Below are positions 35,410 to 46,604 of a DNA stretch of 64,000 nt, piece after piece. Positions within the stretch are counted from its first letter, which is position 1. Every line of letters starts with the position of its first letter. The notes beneath the pieces are model-generated. The model was not told the DNA's origin, ran no database searches, and saw only the letters and a list, made by a program, of their open reading frames with translations. This stretch comes from Nonomuraea dietziae (GTDB lineage: Bacteria > Actinomycetota > Actinomycetes > Streptosporangiales > Streptosporangiaceae): the NCBI RefSeq assembly GCF_014195505.1, contig NZ_JACIBV010000001.1, forward strand, positions 3,286,001 to 3,350,000. Reading direction: 5' to 3'. The position numbers were made by a program, and so were the translations under genes.

Positions 35410-35640
35410 TCACTCGTTGGAGAGGGCGTCGCGCGAGGCCTGGGCGTGAGCCGCCGAGAGAGGGAATTCGACGTATTCGCACTCCTCGGGAGCTCCGCCG
35501 TGAGGGCCGACGGAGAGATTGAGCTGGAACTCGCCGTTGGCAGCCCTGCTGACCACGAGCAACCCGGAGACGAGCCCTGGTTCGCCGTCGATGGTCGTGG
35601 CCGGCCATGACTCGTTGATGACCAACAGCTCGTCGTCCAT
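35410..35640 (-). CDS. Small hypothetical protein, 76 residues
   Basis: MDDELLVINESWPATTIDGEPGLVSGLLVVSRAANG begins a compact, acidic, probably beta-rich protein that ends SAAHAQASRDALSNE. No family recognised and no coupling to neighbours. Good codon bias and a full-length frame on one strand only support it moderately. Confidence 0.5.
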   Translation of the reverse strand: MDDELLVINESWPATTIDGEPGLVSGLLVVSRAANGEFQLNLSVGPHGGAPEECEYVEFPLSAAHAQASRDALSNE

Positions 35641-35677
35641 GTCCGGAATTCTAGGGATCTTCCCAGCCTCGACAAGC

Positions 35678-36500
35678 TCATGATCGCCTGATCTGCGGCA
35701 TGCCGAGGTCCACTTCGCGGGTGATCTTCAGGAGTCGTTGGGCCTGCTGGCGCTTGTCGTGTAGGTAGCGCAAGGTGAGGTCGATGCCTTCGAGCTCACC
35801 CAGCCAGCCCTCGACGACAGCGCGGTCCCGGCGCAGCCGGAGATCGGCTTCGAGCTCCTCAACGCGGGGCAGCATCTTGGGGTTGACGTGCAGCATCGGG
35901 CAGCGGATGCAGGCGTGCTCGTGCTGGCAGTCGGTGCCGTAGGGGCGGCCGCAGGAGCCGAGCTCGACCTTGCGCTTGTCGAAGTGCTCCTCGAACTCGA
36001 TCATCTCGTCCGAGGTGGCCGGTCGGTATTCCTCGCTGGGGCGCAGAGTGCGCCGACGGGCGAGAAAGTCCTGGTAGTGACGGACGACGTCCTCGTCGAA
36101 GACCGCGACGTAGCCTCGTGTGGTCTCTAGGTTGAGGTGTCCAAGTAGAGCGGCGCCGATATGGATCGGGAGCCCGTTGTTGACCAGGTCGGTGCGAACA
36201 GCCGTCGGAAGTCGTGCGGTGTGAAGGACAGGCCGCGGAAGGCGGGGACGGTCTGGGCGATCTGTTCGCATCGTCGGCGCAGGGTATGCAGGACGGTATT
36301 TGTGCTGGTGACACGGCGAACCGATCCGATCTGCCGCTGGAACAGGTAGGGCAGGGGCGCAGTCCAGACTCTCTCGGCGGCGTCATAGCGCGGTAGCAGC
36401 GGGATCGGGCCGTGCGCGGTGTGGCGTCGGATGACCATGGCGAGGACGTGGAAGAGCTCGGCCGACATCGGGATGACGCGTTCGCGGTCGCTCTTTGATG
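35678..36500 (-). pseudogene. Site-specific tyrosine integrase, N-terminally truncated and frameshifted
   Basis: The catalytic domain starts at KSDRERVIPMSAELFHVLAMVIRRH and continues to FTPHDFRRLFA; after a frameshift near 36190 it resumes TDLVNNGLPIHIGAALLGHLNLETTRGYVAVFDEDVVRHY, with the second His and the Tyr of the active site. A long C-terminal tail has CGRPYGTDCQHEHACIRCP, a likely zinc-binding Cys/His cluster, typical of a subset of actinobacterial integrases that carry a zinc finger tail. The N-terminal half is missing at about 36500. Inactive. Confidence 0.8.
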
Positions 36501-36508
36501 GGGTTCCT

Positions 36509-36966
36509 CTAGTAACTCCTGTCGCACATTCCCCATGCACCCAAGCTGCCCGAATGGCCACTCTCCGCGCCCGAGTCTTCGAGGTTGGTGCAGTCAACTG
36601 TGCACTTCCGCTTGCCGCCCAACTGCGGGACGGTCGCCACCGACAGCAGCTCGTCCGACAGCCGGTAGGCGCCCGGGGCCGACGTCAGGCACAGGATCGG
36701 GCTGGTGGTGTCGTCGAGGACGACGATGCCGTCCTTCTGCCGCGGGCCAGCCCTGGCTACCTGCACGGTGCGGATGCCGTGCTTGGCGAGCAGCGGGTAG
36801 ATGTGCTGTTCGACGAGGTAGGCGGTTTCCACCCACTCGTTCCGGCCTGCGCCGTCACGACCACGAGGTCCCGCAGGTCGAACCAGCGCGGGCCGGGCTC
36901 GGTGAGCCACCGCAGCAGGATCGCCGTCGAGTCCAGGCCGAGCCCGTACGAAAAGATGATTTTCAC
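36509..36966 (-). pseudogene. PP-loop (PAPS-reductase/N-type ATP pyrophosphatase family) protein, frameshifted
   Basis: GTG start at 36966 with a GGAG site; MKIIFSYGLGLDSTAILLRWL contains the PP-loop SYGLGLDST. One missing base near 36840 shifts the frame, after which NEWVETAYLVEQHIYPLLAKHGIRTVQVARAG and PGAYRLSDELLSVATVPQLGGKRKCTVD continue the same family. The C-terminus diverges after the Cys, at the junction with the integrase remnant. These proteins adenylate a substrate through ATP pyrophosphate cleavage; many actinobacterial copies lie in mobile islands, and their role is unclear. Confidence 0.7.
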
Positions 36967-37068
36967 GGGGTCTCCAGAGAGGCCCCGCCCCTTGCCGCGG
37001 AATGGGGCGTATTGACTTCATTACTTTCAAAGAGAAGAGTGAGGTCGCCCGGAAACAAGGAGGTCGTC

Positions 37069-37332
37069 GTGCGCCCGAGTACGAAAGTCATCCTGACGCT
37101 CATGGGAGCTTTCGTCCTCTTCTTGACGGTCAGCCGTGACGCGGACGGACTCTGGGCCCTCTCGCTCGGCACCTTCCTGACCTGCCTACTCATCGCGTTC
37201 GTGTTTCGTGACTCTTCGGACGGCGGTGCCCGCCAAGGCGGGAGTGCCGACCGCGACGGAGGCGCTGGATATGACGGCGGCGGGAGGAACGGAGACGGGG
37301 GATTTGGTGGCGGCGGAGACGGGGGCGAGTAA
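37069..37332 (+). CDS. Small membrane protein with glycine-rich tail, C-terminus cut by an IS
   Basis: GTG start 37069, chosen for its perfect AAGGAGG site five bases upstream. Two hydrophobic helices (VILTLMGAFVLFLTVS and LWALSLGTFLTCLLIAFVF) are followed by a Gly/Asp-rich tail of about 38 residues. The stop TAA (37330-37332) consists of the first bases of the IS5-like element, so the original tail was probably longer. Function unknown; such Gly-rich tails often end in Cys-containing repeats in actinobacterial surface proteins, but here that part is lost. Confidence 0.6.
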   Translation: MRPSTKVILTLMGAFVLFLTVSRDADGLWALSLGTFLTCLLIAFVFRDSSDGGARQGGSADRDGGAGYDGGGRNGDGGFGGGGDGGE

Positions 37333-38177
37333 GATCGTGTCTTGACTGGTGATCGCTCGTTGGATCGATCATGGAAGCGTTCCTAGATCAGCTGGTTCCT
37401 GACGAGTCATGGGAGCTGTTTCAGCGCGTGATGCCGCTGCCTGCGAAGCGGCCGCAGGGTGGTGGCCGGCGGCGGGCTGATGATCGCCCGATCCTGGCGG
37501 CCATCGTGTTCGTGGCCACCACGGGCTGCACGTGGCGGCAGCTGCCACCGGGCTTCGGCGCTTCCTGGCAGACGGTGCATCGCCGCTTCGCTGACCGGAG
37601 CAGAGCCCGGGTGTGGGCCAAACTGTATCGGGTCATCCTGGATGAGCTCGGTTCCCGCGGCGAGCCGGACTGGTCGCGGTGTGTGATCGACTCGGTCAGC
37701 GTTCGGGCGGCCAAAGGGGGGAGCCTGACGGGCCCGAATCCTGTCGATCGTGGCAAGAAAGGCTCGAAGATCCACTTGATCACCGAACGGACCGGCCTGC
37801 CGACCTCTGTCGCGATCAGCGCAGCGAACGCCTATGACAGCCTGGCGTTGGAGCCGCTGGTGCGCAGCATTCCGCCAATCCGCTCCAGAGAGGCGTCGCC
37901 GGCCGGGCAAGCTCCACGGTGACAAGGGCTACGACTACCCCCATCTACCGGCCTTCCTGCGCGCGGCATCATCCCGCGTATCGCCCGCCGAGGGATCGAG
38001 ACCAGTCAGCGACTGGGCCGGCACCGCTGGGTCGTCGAGCGGACCGTCTCCTGGCTGGCCGGCTGTCGCCGCCTGCACCGCCGCTACGAGCGCCGGGCCG
38101 ACCACTTCGCATCCTTCGTCGCCATCGCCGCAGCCCTCACCTGCTACCGCCGACTCACCAAATGAGACGACGTCTTA
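37330..38177 (+). mobile_element. IS5-like insertion sequence, nearly complete but frameshifted
   Basis: About 848 bases bounded by related ends: TAAGATCGTGTCT on the left and, reversed, TAAGACGTCGTCT on the right, each followed by a TGGTGA block. The transposase begins at ATG 37371 (MEAFLDQLVPDESWELFQRVMP) and carries the DUF4096 region TGCTWRQLPPGFGASWQTVHRRF, the first DDE Asp in CVIDSVSVRA, HLITERTGLPTSVAISAAN and, in a second frame, KLHGDKGYDYPHL. A first phase change near 37890 could be the programmed frameshift of this IS group; a second near 37965, where four bases are missing relative to the fragment at 34114, would need another shift to reach GRHRWVVERTVSWLAG. Probably inactive. Confidence 0.85.
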
Positions 38178-38189
38178 GGGGATTGAAGC

Positions 38190-38310
38190 GCTTCGCGCCA
38201 TCATGGCCGGGTCAAGGCGAGGGCGGATCGAGGAAGCCGGTGTGAATCCGGCGCGGTCCCGCCACTGTGATCGGCGAGCGGATCCGCGCTCGCCTTCACC
38301 CCGATCCTCC
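38190..38310 (+). promoter_or_regulatory. Cobalamin riboswitch, orphaned
   Basis: The conserved core is clear: AGGAAGCCGGTG (38231-38242), GAATCCGGC (38244-38252), GGTCCCGCCACTGTGA (38255-38270, including the B12 box GCCACTGTGA at 38261-38270), followed by a GC hairpin (GCGAGCGGATCCGCGCTCGC). Such RNA elements bind adenosyl- or aquocobalamin and shut off B12 synthesis or uptake genes downstream. Here it lies 13 bases or so after the IS5-like right end and points toward the 3' end of katG on the opposite strand, so no gene follows. Boundaries are approximate. Confidence 0.72.
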
Positions 38311-38360
38311 CATAAGGGGCGGAATGCCTCGGTTTGAGTGGAGGGCCTCGGCCGCCCGAT

Positions 38361-38394
38361 GAGCCCGGTCGATCACGGTGGCTCGACCGGGCTC
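38361..38394. terminator. Hairpin terminator downstream of katG
   Basis: Perfect 12-base arms GAGCCCGGTCGA (38361-38372) and their complement (38383-38394), extendable by three more pairs, around a ten-base loop. It lies 17 bases after the katG stop and can also stop read-through from the riboswitch side. Confidence 0.75.
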
Positions 38395-38410
38395 GTCGGG
38401 TGGAGACGGA

Positions 38411-41136
<2,726 letters not shown>

Positions 41137-41224
41137 ATGGCCAACATAGCCGCCCCCTTCGAAGAGCAGATACGCGGCCGTGCCCTGCCGTCTGGCTGGC
41201 AGCTTCGACCAGGGGTCGTGCAGG

Positions 41225-41375
41225 CGAGCACGTGCTCGCGCTTGTGGCTGCAGGCCAGGCGGTCATAGACAGCGCAGGCGACCGGGTCGGCGTCAAGGGC
41301 AGGGGCGAAGTCCGCGGGCTCGACCACAACAGGAGGCTCGGCATCGAGTTCCACCTCGGCCGATTCGGTCGGACA
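41225..41375 (-). pseudogene. YdeI/OmpD-associated-like protein, fragment
   Basis: The minus strand encodes EVELDAEPPVVVEPADFAPALDADPVACAVYDRLACSHKREHVLA, close to the typical YdeI-like domain in which DxxPAxxFFxxLsYShrREyV is conserved. Flanking parts of the domain are absent or out of frame. Weak assignment based on recalled motif similarity. Confidence 0.4.
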
Positions 41376-41706
41376 AGGACAACCCCGTCCACTGATCCAT
41401 TCGCGAGGGCGCCCGGCCTTTCCCCCCAGGGCATGAAGGCAGCCGCTTTGTCGGTGGCCGCCTCTATGCTGTCGCCGGCGGCCGTTCACGCTGGTCTGCG
41501 TCCAAGCCCCGGGCGGCCACGTCGCCTGGTGGCGACGAGGACAAGGTGCGGAGCTCCGCGTGCGACGCACTCCGCCCTGTCCGGGATCCTGCGGTGGGGT
41601 GACGTGGGCACCTCGCCGAGGAAACACGATCATGCCGTCTGACAACCGCAAGCGCACGATCCGCGCCTTCACACCCATCACGTGCCCTACGCCGTGGCCG
41701 CCCGGC
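41376..41706. other. 331-base stretch without a convincing gene
   Basis: Open frames here have no recognisable domain or start signal. It separates the YdeI-like scrap from an IS remnant and is probably decayed DNA. Confidence 0.35.
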
Positions 41707-41752
41707 TGTACTGCTTCAAAACTCGCATGTACGGTCTGAGCTGGGTTTCTAC
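41707..41752 (-). repeat. IS-end sequence, copy C
   Basis: Starts TGTACTGCTTCAAAAC on the plus strand and continues to GTCTGAGCTGGGTTTCT, matching copies A and B. It lies directly after the TAA stop of the transposase remnant at 41759, confirming that this sequence is the right end of that IS family. Confidence 0.68.
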
Positions 41753-41935
41753 GCCCGGCTTATGCGGCTCGGCGGTACCCGTTGATCGCGCCGCCGAGCA
41801 TTTCGCGGCGTTCGATCCGGCCTTCCTTCGGCACCATCCTGTTCGTCTTGATCGCGTGGTCGTTGCCCTCGCGCCTGGTGAGGTCGGTGGCCGTTGTAGT
41901 GACCGACACCCTCGTCCAGGGTGTCGTTGAACCAC
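41753..41935 (-). mobile_element. Integrase-core transposase, C-terminal fragment
   Basis: On the minus strand, VGHYNGHRPHQARGQRPRDQDEQD continues, after a frame slip, to GRIERREMLGGAINGYRRAA and a stop, the same C-terminus as the remnant at 16854 with several substitutions. A short direct repeat (GTGGTTCAACGACACCC at about 41950 with its partner at 41925 on the other strand) flanks its upstream end. Only the last about 60 residues remain. Confidence 0.7.
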
Positions 41936-42023
41936 CGGACTCGCCGTGGTTCAACGACACCCACTCGATAGCCGCACGAATCTCACCCGGATGAGCCGCC
42001 CGGGCGCAGGTCCGCCTCTGGAG

Positions 42024-43577
42024 TCAGGAGAGGGGCCAGCCCGCGACCGGGCCCGCCGACCAGTGGTTCGGGCCGGTCGGCCACGTCTGGGACGGTGTCT
42101 GCTGCCTGAGCACGCTCTCCTCAGCCGTGCCCACGGCGCAGCGCGTGCCGTGCGGCGGCACCTTCAGCGAGATCAAGTACTCGTCGAAGATGTCCGTCTG
42201 GCACTTGTCCTTGCCGTAGATACGGTGCCCCCAGCCCTCGTACGTGAGCAGCACCGCCTTGGACCCGAGCTGGCGGGCCGCGTTGGCGGACCATATCCAC
42301 GGGGTGGCCGGGTCGTGCAGGGAATTGCCGAGCAGCAGCGGGGCGTCGCCTGTGTAGCGCAGCGCGTGCGGCGTGTTGGTGGTCGGGTAGTTCATGCAGA
42401 TCGGCAGATCGTCGATCGGATACGGGTGGTACCGCGTGTCGGGCGCGAGCTGGTTGGAGACGCGCATGAGTGCGGCGTACTCCGAGTAGCTCCGCACCTG
42501 GAGGTTGTAGTCCTGGCAGAGCACCGCGGTCGGCAGATACGCGACGTCACCCTCCACGGGCTGCCGGCCGGACAGCGGGGGCACCCACTCCGGCGGCGGC
42601 CCACCGTTCAACCAGTTGATCACCTCGCTCAGCAGCCGCCAGGCCGGCCCCTCGGTGCCCAGTGCGGCGTTGTAGATGACCTGCAACTCGGTCATCGTCT
42701 GGCCCGTGCTCGGGTACTTCAGCTCACCGCGCCGCGCCTTCTCCCGCAGGTCCTTCCAGATCGCACGGATGTCACGTCCATGCAGGACGCAACTGGTGTC
42801 CTGCTCGCACCAGCCGACGAACTGGTCGAAGGCGTCCTCGATGGCGATCGCCTCGGTGGCCAGGAAGCCCGCGACACCGAGGCTGTGGTCCATGTTGCTG
42901 TCGAGCCCGAGGGCCCGGACGCGGTCGGGGAACAGCTCGGCGTACATCTGGCCGATCAGCGTGCCGTACGAGATGCCGTAGTAGGTGAGCTTCTCCTCAC
43001 CCAGGGCGGCGCGCAGCGCGTCCAGGTCACGGGCGACGTCGACGGAGTCGACGTGGTCGTACAGCGGGCCGGTACGAGCGCGGCAGTCGGCGTGCAGCTC
43101 CTTGGTGAACGTGTTCCAGGCGTCGAAGTCGGCCTGGCTTCTCATGACGGTGTGCGGCATCCGGTTGTACACCGACGCCGAGCAGATCACCGGGTTGCTG
43201 CGCCCCACGCCCCGAGGGTCGAACCCGACGATGTCGAACCGCCGCTGCAGTTCCTCGGTGTAAGACCCTGGGGCGCCGTACACAGCCTCCACCCCGGACC
43301 CGCCCGGACCGCCGGGGTTGATCACCAACGAGCCGATTCGCGCGGCCGGATCCGTGGCCTTTCGCCGCGCGACGGCGATGTCGACCTTCGCCCCGTTCGG
43401 CTTCGACCAGTCGATGGGCACGCTCAGCTTGCCGCACTCGGCGGAGGGCTCCTCCTCACAAGGCGTCCAGGTGATGGTTTGCGTCGTGATGACCTCGGTG
43501 TCCGCACTGGCCGTCGAGACAGGTAAAACCGTCGCCATTGCCAGGAGGGCGGCCAACCAGGAGGCTCTTTTTCGCAC
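42024..43577 (-). CDS. Secreted alpha/beta hydrolase of the tripeptidyl aminopeptidase (SlpD/SlpE-like) family
   Basis: A 517-residue exported peptidase. Signal peptide: MRKRASWLAALLAMATVLPV, with cleavage after STASA. The fold motifs are VINPGGPGGSG (oxyanion region), FDPRGVGRSNPVIC, the nucleophile elbow YGISYGT (Ser near residue 200), the C-terminal TAP-like domain with GNSLHDPATPW (Asp) and YEGWGHRIYG (His). Family enzymes remove short peptides from the N-terminus of extracellular proteins. It stands alone between mobile-element remnants and starts with ATG 43577. Confidence 0.93.
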   Translation of the reverse strand: MRKRASWLAALLAMATVLPVSTASADTEVITTQTITWTPCEEEPSAECGKLSVPIDWSKPNGAKVDIAVARRKATDPAARIGSLVINPGGPGGSGVEAVYGAPGSYTEELQRRFDIVGFDPRGVGRSNPVICSASVYNRMPHTVMRSQADFDAWNTFTKELHADCRARTGPLYDHVDSVDVARDLDALRAALGEEKLTYYGISYGTLIGQMYAELFPDRVRALGLDSNMDHSLGVAGFLATEAIAIEDAFDQFVGWCEQDTSCVLHGRDIRAIWKDLREKARRGELKYPSTGQTMTELQVIYNAALGTEGPAWRLLSEVINWLNGGPPPEWVPPLSGRQPVEGDVAYLPTAVLCQDYNLQVRSYSEYAALMRVSNQLAPDTRYHPYPIDDLPICMNYPTTNTPHALRYTGDAPLLLGNSLHDPATPWIWSANAARQLGSKAVLLTYEGWGHRIYGKDKCQTDIFDEYLISLKVPPHGTRCAVGTAEESVLRQQTPSQTWPTGPNHWSAGPVAGWPLS

Positions 43578-43699
43578 GATGCTCCACTCTCCAGTCGATC
43601 TTCTATTGGAGCGTGCGACCGTAGCAGATCACCACATATCGGAAGGCAGAAACAGGAAAGAATGGCGGCATTTCCCCTGAGTGGGCGTTTGATTCCGCG

Positions 43700-43956
43700 C
43701 GTTCTGTCTGGTCGTGAGGCGCCTCGCCGGGCTGGGGTGGATTCGCCGGTGAGACGGCGGGTTATCAGGTCGATCATGGCAACGTGGATCATTGCTTCGG
43801 AGCGTGTCGGCAAGGCTTCATAGTCGTGACCAGGCGGCGGTGAAGCATCAGCCAGCCGAGGGTCCGCTCGGCCACCCAACGCCGCGCCGGGGTGGCGAAT
43901 CGCCTGGTGGCGGGGTCGCGGCGGACGACTTCGACGTCGACGCCGAGGGCGGCACC
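43700..43956 (-). mobile_element. IS5-family transposase, C-terminal fragment (second type)
   Basis: The minus strand reads RWVAERTLGWLMLHRRL and, after a frameshift near 43830, HDYEALPTRSEAMIHVAMIDLITRRLTGESTP, the usual end of an IS5-group transposase that is clearly different from the one at 37330. It is cut at 43957 by the IS-end half copy D. The 122 bases between it and the peptidase gene show nothing. Confidence 0.75.
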
Positions 43957-43980
43957 TGTACCGCGTCAAAACTCATCACA
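43957..43980 (-). repeat. IS-end sequence, half copy D
   Basis: TGTACCGCGTCAAAACTC on the plus strand, matching the outer half of copies A-C (closest to copy A, which also has TCATCAC next). It abuts the IS5-type fragment on one side and the MFS gene 3' region on the other. Confidence 0.5.
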
Positions 43981-44010
43981 CAGAGCCGACCCGCTGGTTC
44001 ACCACCTGCC

Positions 44011-45231
44011 TCAGTGGCGGTTCTCGGCTGCCTTTGGCGAGGCCTTCGCCGGGTCTACTCTCCCCTCCGCGACGGTGATGGTGGTGGCGAGCAGTGCCAG
44101 GACTGCGGCGGGAACGCCGAGTAAGGTGACCGACAGCCACTCCTGGGCCAGACCTCCGAGTCCACCACCGACCGCTACACCGAAGTAGATCGCGGAGGAG
44201 TTGAGACCAAGAAGCATGGGTGCCGAGGCGGGTGCGAGGGTCACCAGCCGGTGTTGCTGCACCACCGAGGCCATTCCGTCGGTGATGCCCCAGATGGCGG
44301 CCCAGACGCTCGCAATGGCCAGGTTGCTGACCATGAGTGGGCTGATCGCGAGCAGTACGGTACCGCCGGCGAGTGCTCCGACTGCGACCCCGAGTACCGC
44401 ACGCTTGTCCACGAGATGGCCGGCGAAGAGGTTGCCAACCAGGACTCCGACACCCCAGACGAACAGAATCATGGTGAGGGCCTGGGAAAACGATCCGGTC
44501 GTGGCGCTGGCCGTCACTGCTCCGATGTAGGTGTAGACGGCGTAATGTCCGGCCATCACCAGCAGCGTCACGACCAAAATGGACAGCACCTTGGGCTGGC
44601 GCAGCGGAGCCAGGCGGGCCACAAGGCTTGTCGCCGGCAGCACGACCTTGGGCAACGCTACCGAGATGCCTACCACGGCAACGACGCCAAGGGCGGCGAC
44701 CGCCCAGAGCGTGAGGCGCCAGTCGATGCCGCCGATCAAGTTGCCCAGCGGCATGCCGAGCGCGGTGGACAGCGTCAACCCACCGATGACCAACGCCATG
44801 GCACGCCCCCGGCGTTCGGGGGGCGTGATAGTGACAGCTGCACTCGACGCGGTGGCGGTGATGGTGGCCGCCCCGGCTGCCGTGAGAATCCGGGCTAACA
44901 GCGCGATCGGGTAGCTCGGGCTGAGCGCGGTGGCGACGTTGCCGACGACGAACACGATCAGCGCCAGCTGCAAAACCTTGCGACGATCCAGTGGGCTCAG
45001 CAGCCAACTCAGAATCGGCGCAGCCACAGCGAGCGTCAGTGCGAACACGGTCACCAGCTGGCCGGCTGCCGGGACGCTGACCTCAAGGTCGGCGGCGATG
45101 GCCGGCAGGAGACCGGCCATCACGAACGCGTCGGTGCCGACCGCGAAGGTCGCCAGCGCCAGCGGCAGCAACGGTCTCACGAGGGGAGCGGATCCCTTTG
45201 GCTTCGGCTCGCCGATCCCGGTGTGATTCAA
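44011..45231 (-). CDS. MFS transporter, AraJ/DHA1-like
   Basis: A 406-residue transporter with twelve helices. The family features are DAFVMAGLLPAIAADLEVSVPAAGQLVTVFAL in helix 1-2, LSPLDRRKVL in loop 2-3 and PERRGRAMALVIGGLTLSTALGMPLGNLIGG, the motif C-like antiporter segment, indicating drug:proton efflux or sugar efflux. Its ATG overlaps the stop of the upstream VOC gene (4-base ATGA type overlap), so it is co-translated with it and falls under the MarR operators at 45585-45628. Confidence 0.92.
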   Translation of the reverse strand: MNHTGIGEPKPKGSAPLVRPLLPLALATFAVGTDAFVMAGLLPAIAADLEVSVPAAGQLVTVFALTLAVAAPILSWLLSPLDRRKVLQLALIVFVVGNVATALSPSYPIALLARILTAAGAATITATASSAAVTITPPERRGRAMALVIGGLTLSTALGMPLGNLIGGIDWRLTLWAVAALGVVAVVGISVALPKVVLPATSLVARLAPLRQPKVLSILVVTLLVMAGHYAVYTYIGAVTASATTGSFSQALTMILFVWGVGVLVGNLFAGHLVDKRAVLGVAVGALAGGTVLLAISPLMVSNLAIASVWAAIWGITDGMASVVQQHRLVTLAPASAPMLLGLNSSAIYFGVAVGGGLGGLAQEWLSVTLLGVPAAVLALLATTITVAEGRVDPAKASPKAAENRH

Positions 45232-45572
45232 TCCTGGTCCCCGGCCTGTTGGGACAGGCTGAACTGCACGCCCTGATCATCTGTGCAGTGGGCGTAGGCA
45301 CCAGAGGGGATGCTGACCGGATCTTCTGCCGTGCCACCGAGTTCGCGTACCCGAGCGACGGCGGCGGTGATGTCGTCGACGGCGAAGAAGATACGCGGGT
45401 GTCGTGACGAATCGTCGTGCGGCGATCCGCCCATGGGCTCGGGCCCCTGGATCATCGAGTAGCCCGGGAAGTTGCCCTCGTAGAACGTCCAACCGAACAG
45501 CGAGCCCCAGAACCGCTGGGTTGCCTCGATGTCGGTGCTCGGCAGCTCGAAGTACGTGACCTGTCCACTCAT
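45228..45572 (-). CDS. VOC-family (glyoxalase/bleomycin-resistance fold) protein
   Basis: A 114-residue single-domain VOC protein: QVTYFELPSTDIEATQRFWGSLFGWTF, then RIFFAVDDITAAVARVRELGG and YAHCTDDQGVQFSLSQ, the usual two beta-alpha-beta-beta-beta units. It may bind or modify the compound that the downstream MFS protein exports. AGGAGG lies eight bases before the ATG at 45572, inside the left arm of the large palindrome. Divergent from the marR gene. Confidence 0.9.
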   Translation of the reverse strand: MSGQVTYFELPSTDIEATQRFWGSLFGWTFYEGNFPGYSMIQGPEPMGGSPHDDSSRHPRIFFAVDDITAAVARVRELGGTAEDPVSIPSGAYAHCTDDQGVQFSLSQQAGDQD

Positions 45573-45577
45573 GAGCT

Positions 45578-45628
45578 TCCTCCTATGTCAGCCTGCTGAC
45601 ATAGGAGGATATGTCAGAATGCTGACGT
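45578..45628. promoter_or_regulatory. Double MarR operator in the divergent promoter
   Basis: A perfect 32-bp palindrome (45578-45609; 15-base arms, 2-base centre) contains operator 1, ATGTCAGCCTGCTGACAT (45585-45602). Operator 2, ATGTCAGAATGCTGACGT (45611-45628), lies 26 bp (about 2.5 helical turns) away and covers the marR start codon. Both sides of the divergent pair would be repressed. Confidence 0.82.
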
Positions 45629-46073
45629 GGAGCAAGAAGAGATCGTGGGCGACCTTGACCAGTCGGTGGGCTACGTCCTCAAGCAGGTGCAAGCCTCACT
45701 GCACACCGCGATGGACGAGGTGCTGCGTCCACTGGGTCTCACCGTCGCCCAATACGCATGCCTCGAACTGCTCGGACAGCATCCGGGCCTGTCCAACTCC
45801 GAACTCGCCCGCCGCGCCTTCGTCACCCGCCAGTCGATGAACCTCGTACTTCGTCGGCTACAAGAGCGGGGCCTGCTCACCAGGCCTGCTCACGCCGCTC
45901 ATGGACGGGCGCTGCCAACCGAACTCACCCGAGCCGGACAGTCGACGCTGCGCGAGGCCAGTGTCGCCGTGCGCGCCGTCGAACAGCAGCTGTTCTCACC
46001 GCTGTCCCAGGCGCAGCAGCGTCGGCTACGAGAGGAGCTCGCCGCCTGCGCGGCCGCTGCGATCGCCAACTAA
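45627..46073 (+). CDS. MarR-family transcriptional regulator
   Basis: A 148-residue winged-helix repressor (LTVAQYACLELLGQHPGLSNSELARRAFVTRQSMNLVLRRLQERGLLTRP, then the wing HGRALPTELTRAG). The GTG start at 45627 lies inside operator 2, with no ribosome-binding site at normal distance, so it may be made from a leaderless message. It should repress itself and the divergent VOC-MFS operon and be released by a small, perhaps toxic, phenolic or drug-like ligand. Confidence 0.93.
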   Translation: MEQEEIVGDLDQSVGYVLKQVQASLHTAMDEVLRPLGLTVAQYACLELLGQHPGLSNSELARRAFVTRQSMNLVLRRLQERGLLTRPAHAAHGRALPTELTRAGQSTLREASVAVRAVEQQLFSPLSQAQQRRLREELAACAAAAIAN

Positions 46074-46604
46074 TTGACTCGCCACCCGCCCCAGAACGGC
46101 ATCGCGCATGCCCTGGCCCACCTCATCACCAAACGCGGCTGGACCACCCGAGACGAACCCCGCTGACCAGCGGCTCGCGGCGGCCGGCATGTGGTGGCTG
46201 CACCGCCGCAACAGCGCCCGCGCCGCAAGCACCGACACCTCGGCCCGCCTCGCGGCGACCTGCGCGTCCCGGCCGCCGCCCGGGACGAGCACGCCGTACG
46301 GTCGATCAAGGTCCGGGCGTGCGTCCTGCGGTGGCCGGGTCTCTCCACGCCGGCCCTCGCCGACTGGCTGAGTGAAGGCGGCCTCCGCAGCTGACCGTTC
46401 CCGCAGCACGGATACGACGGACTTCGCAGCGCGTAGTAGGTCGCTACGGATCGGCATCGGACGCCACGCACGCCCGGCGTTGGGGGTGTCACGAAAACTC
46501 CCGGACCCGCGCATGGCCGGGTTCGCGGCAGTGATCATTGTGGTTCTCATCGCGTTGTGCCGTGTTCGCGGCGACCGCGCGAGCCGCGTGGTCGCCGGGG
46601 CTCA
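46074..46604. other. 531-base stretch without a convincing gene
   Basis: Pieces such as GIAHALAHLITKRGWTTRDEP (about 46089) and EHAVRSIKVRACVLRWPGLSTPALADWLSEGG (about 46278-46375) look like scraps of decayed coding sequence on the plus strand, but stops and phase changes interrupt them and I cannot name a family. No RNA gene or strong hairpin seen. Confidence 0.35.

Noticed and set aside
43976..45007. 343-codon frame inside the AraJ-like MFS gene
   Set aside because: Same strand, wrong phase; polar Arg/Gly/His-rich translation without membrane helices.
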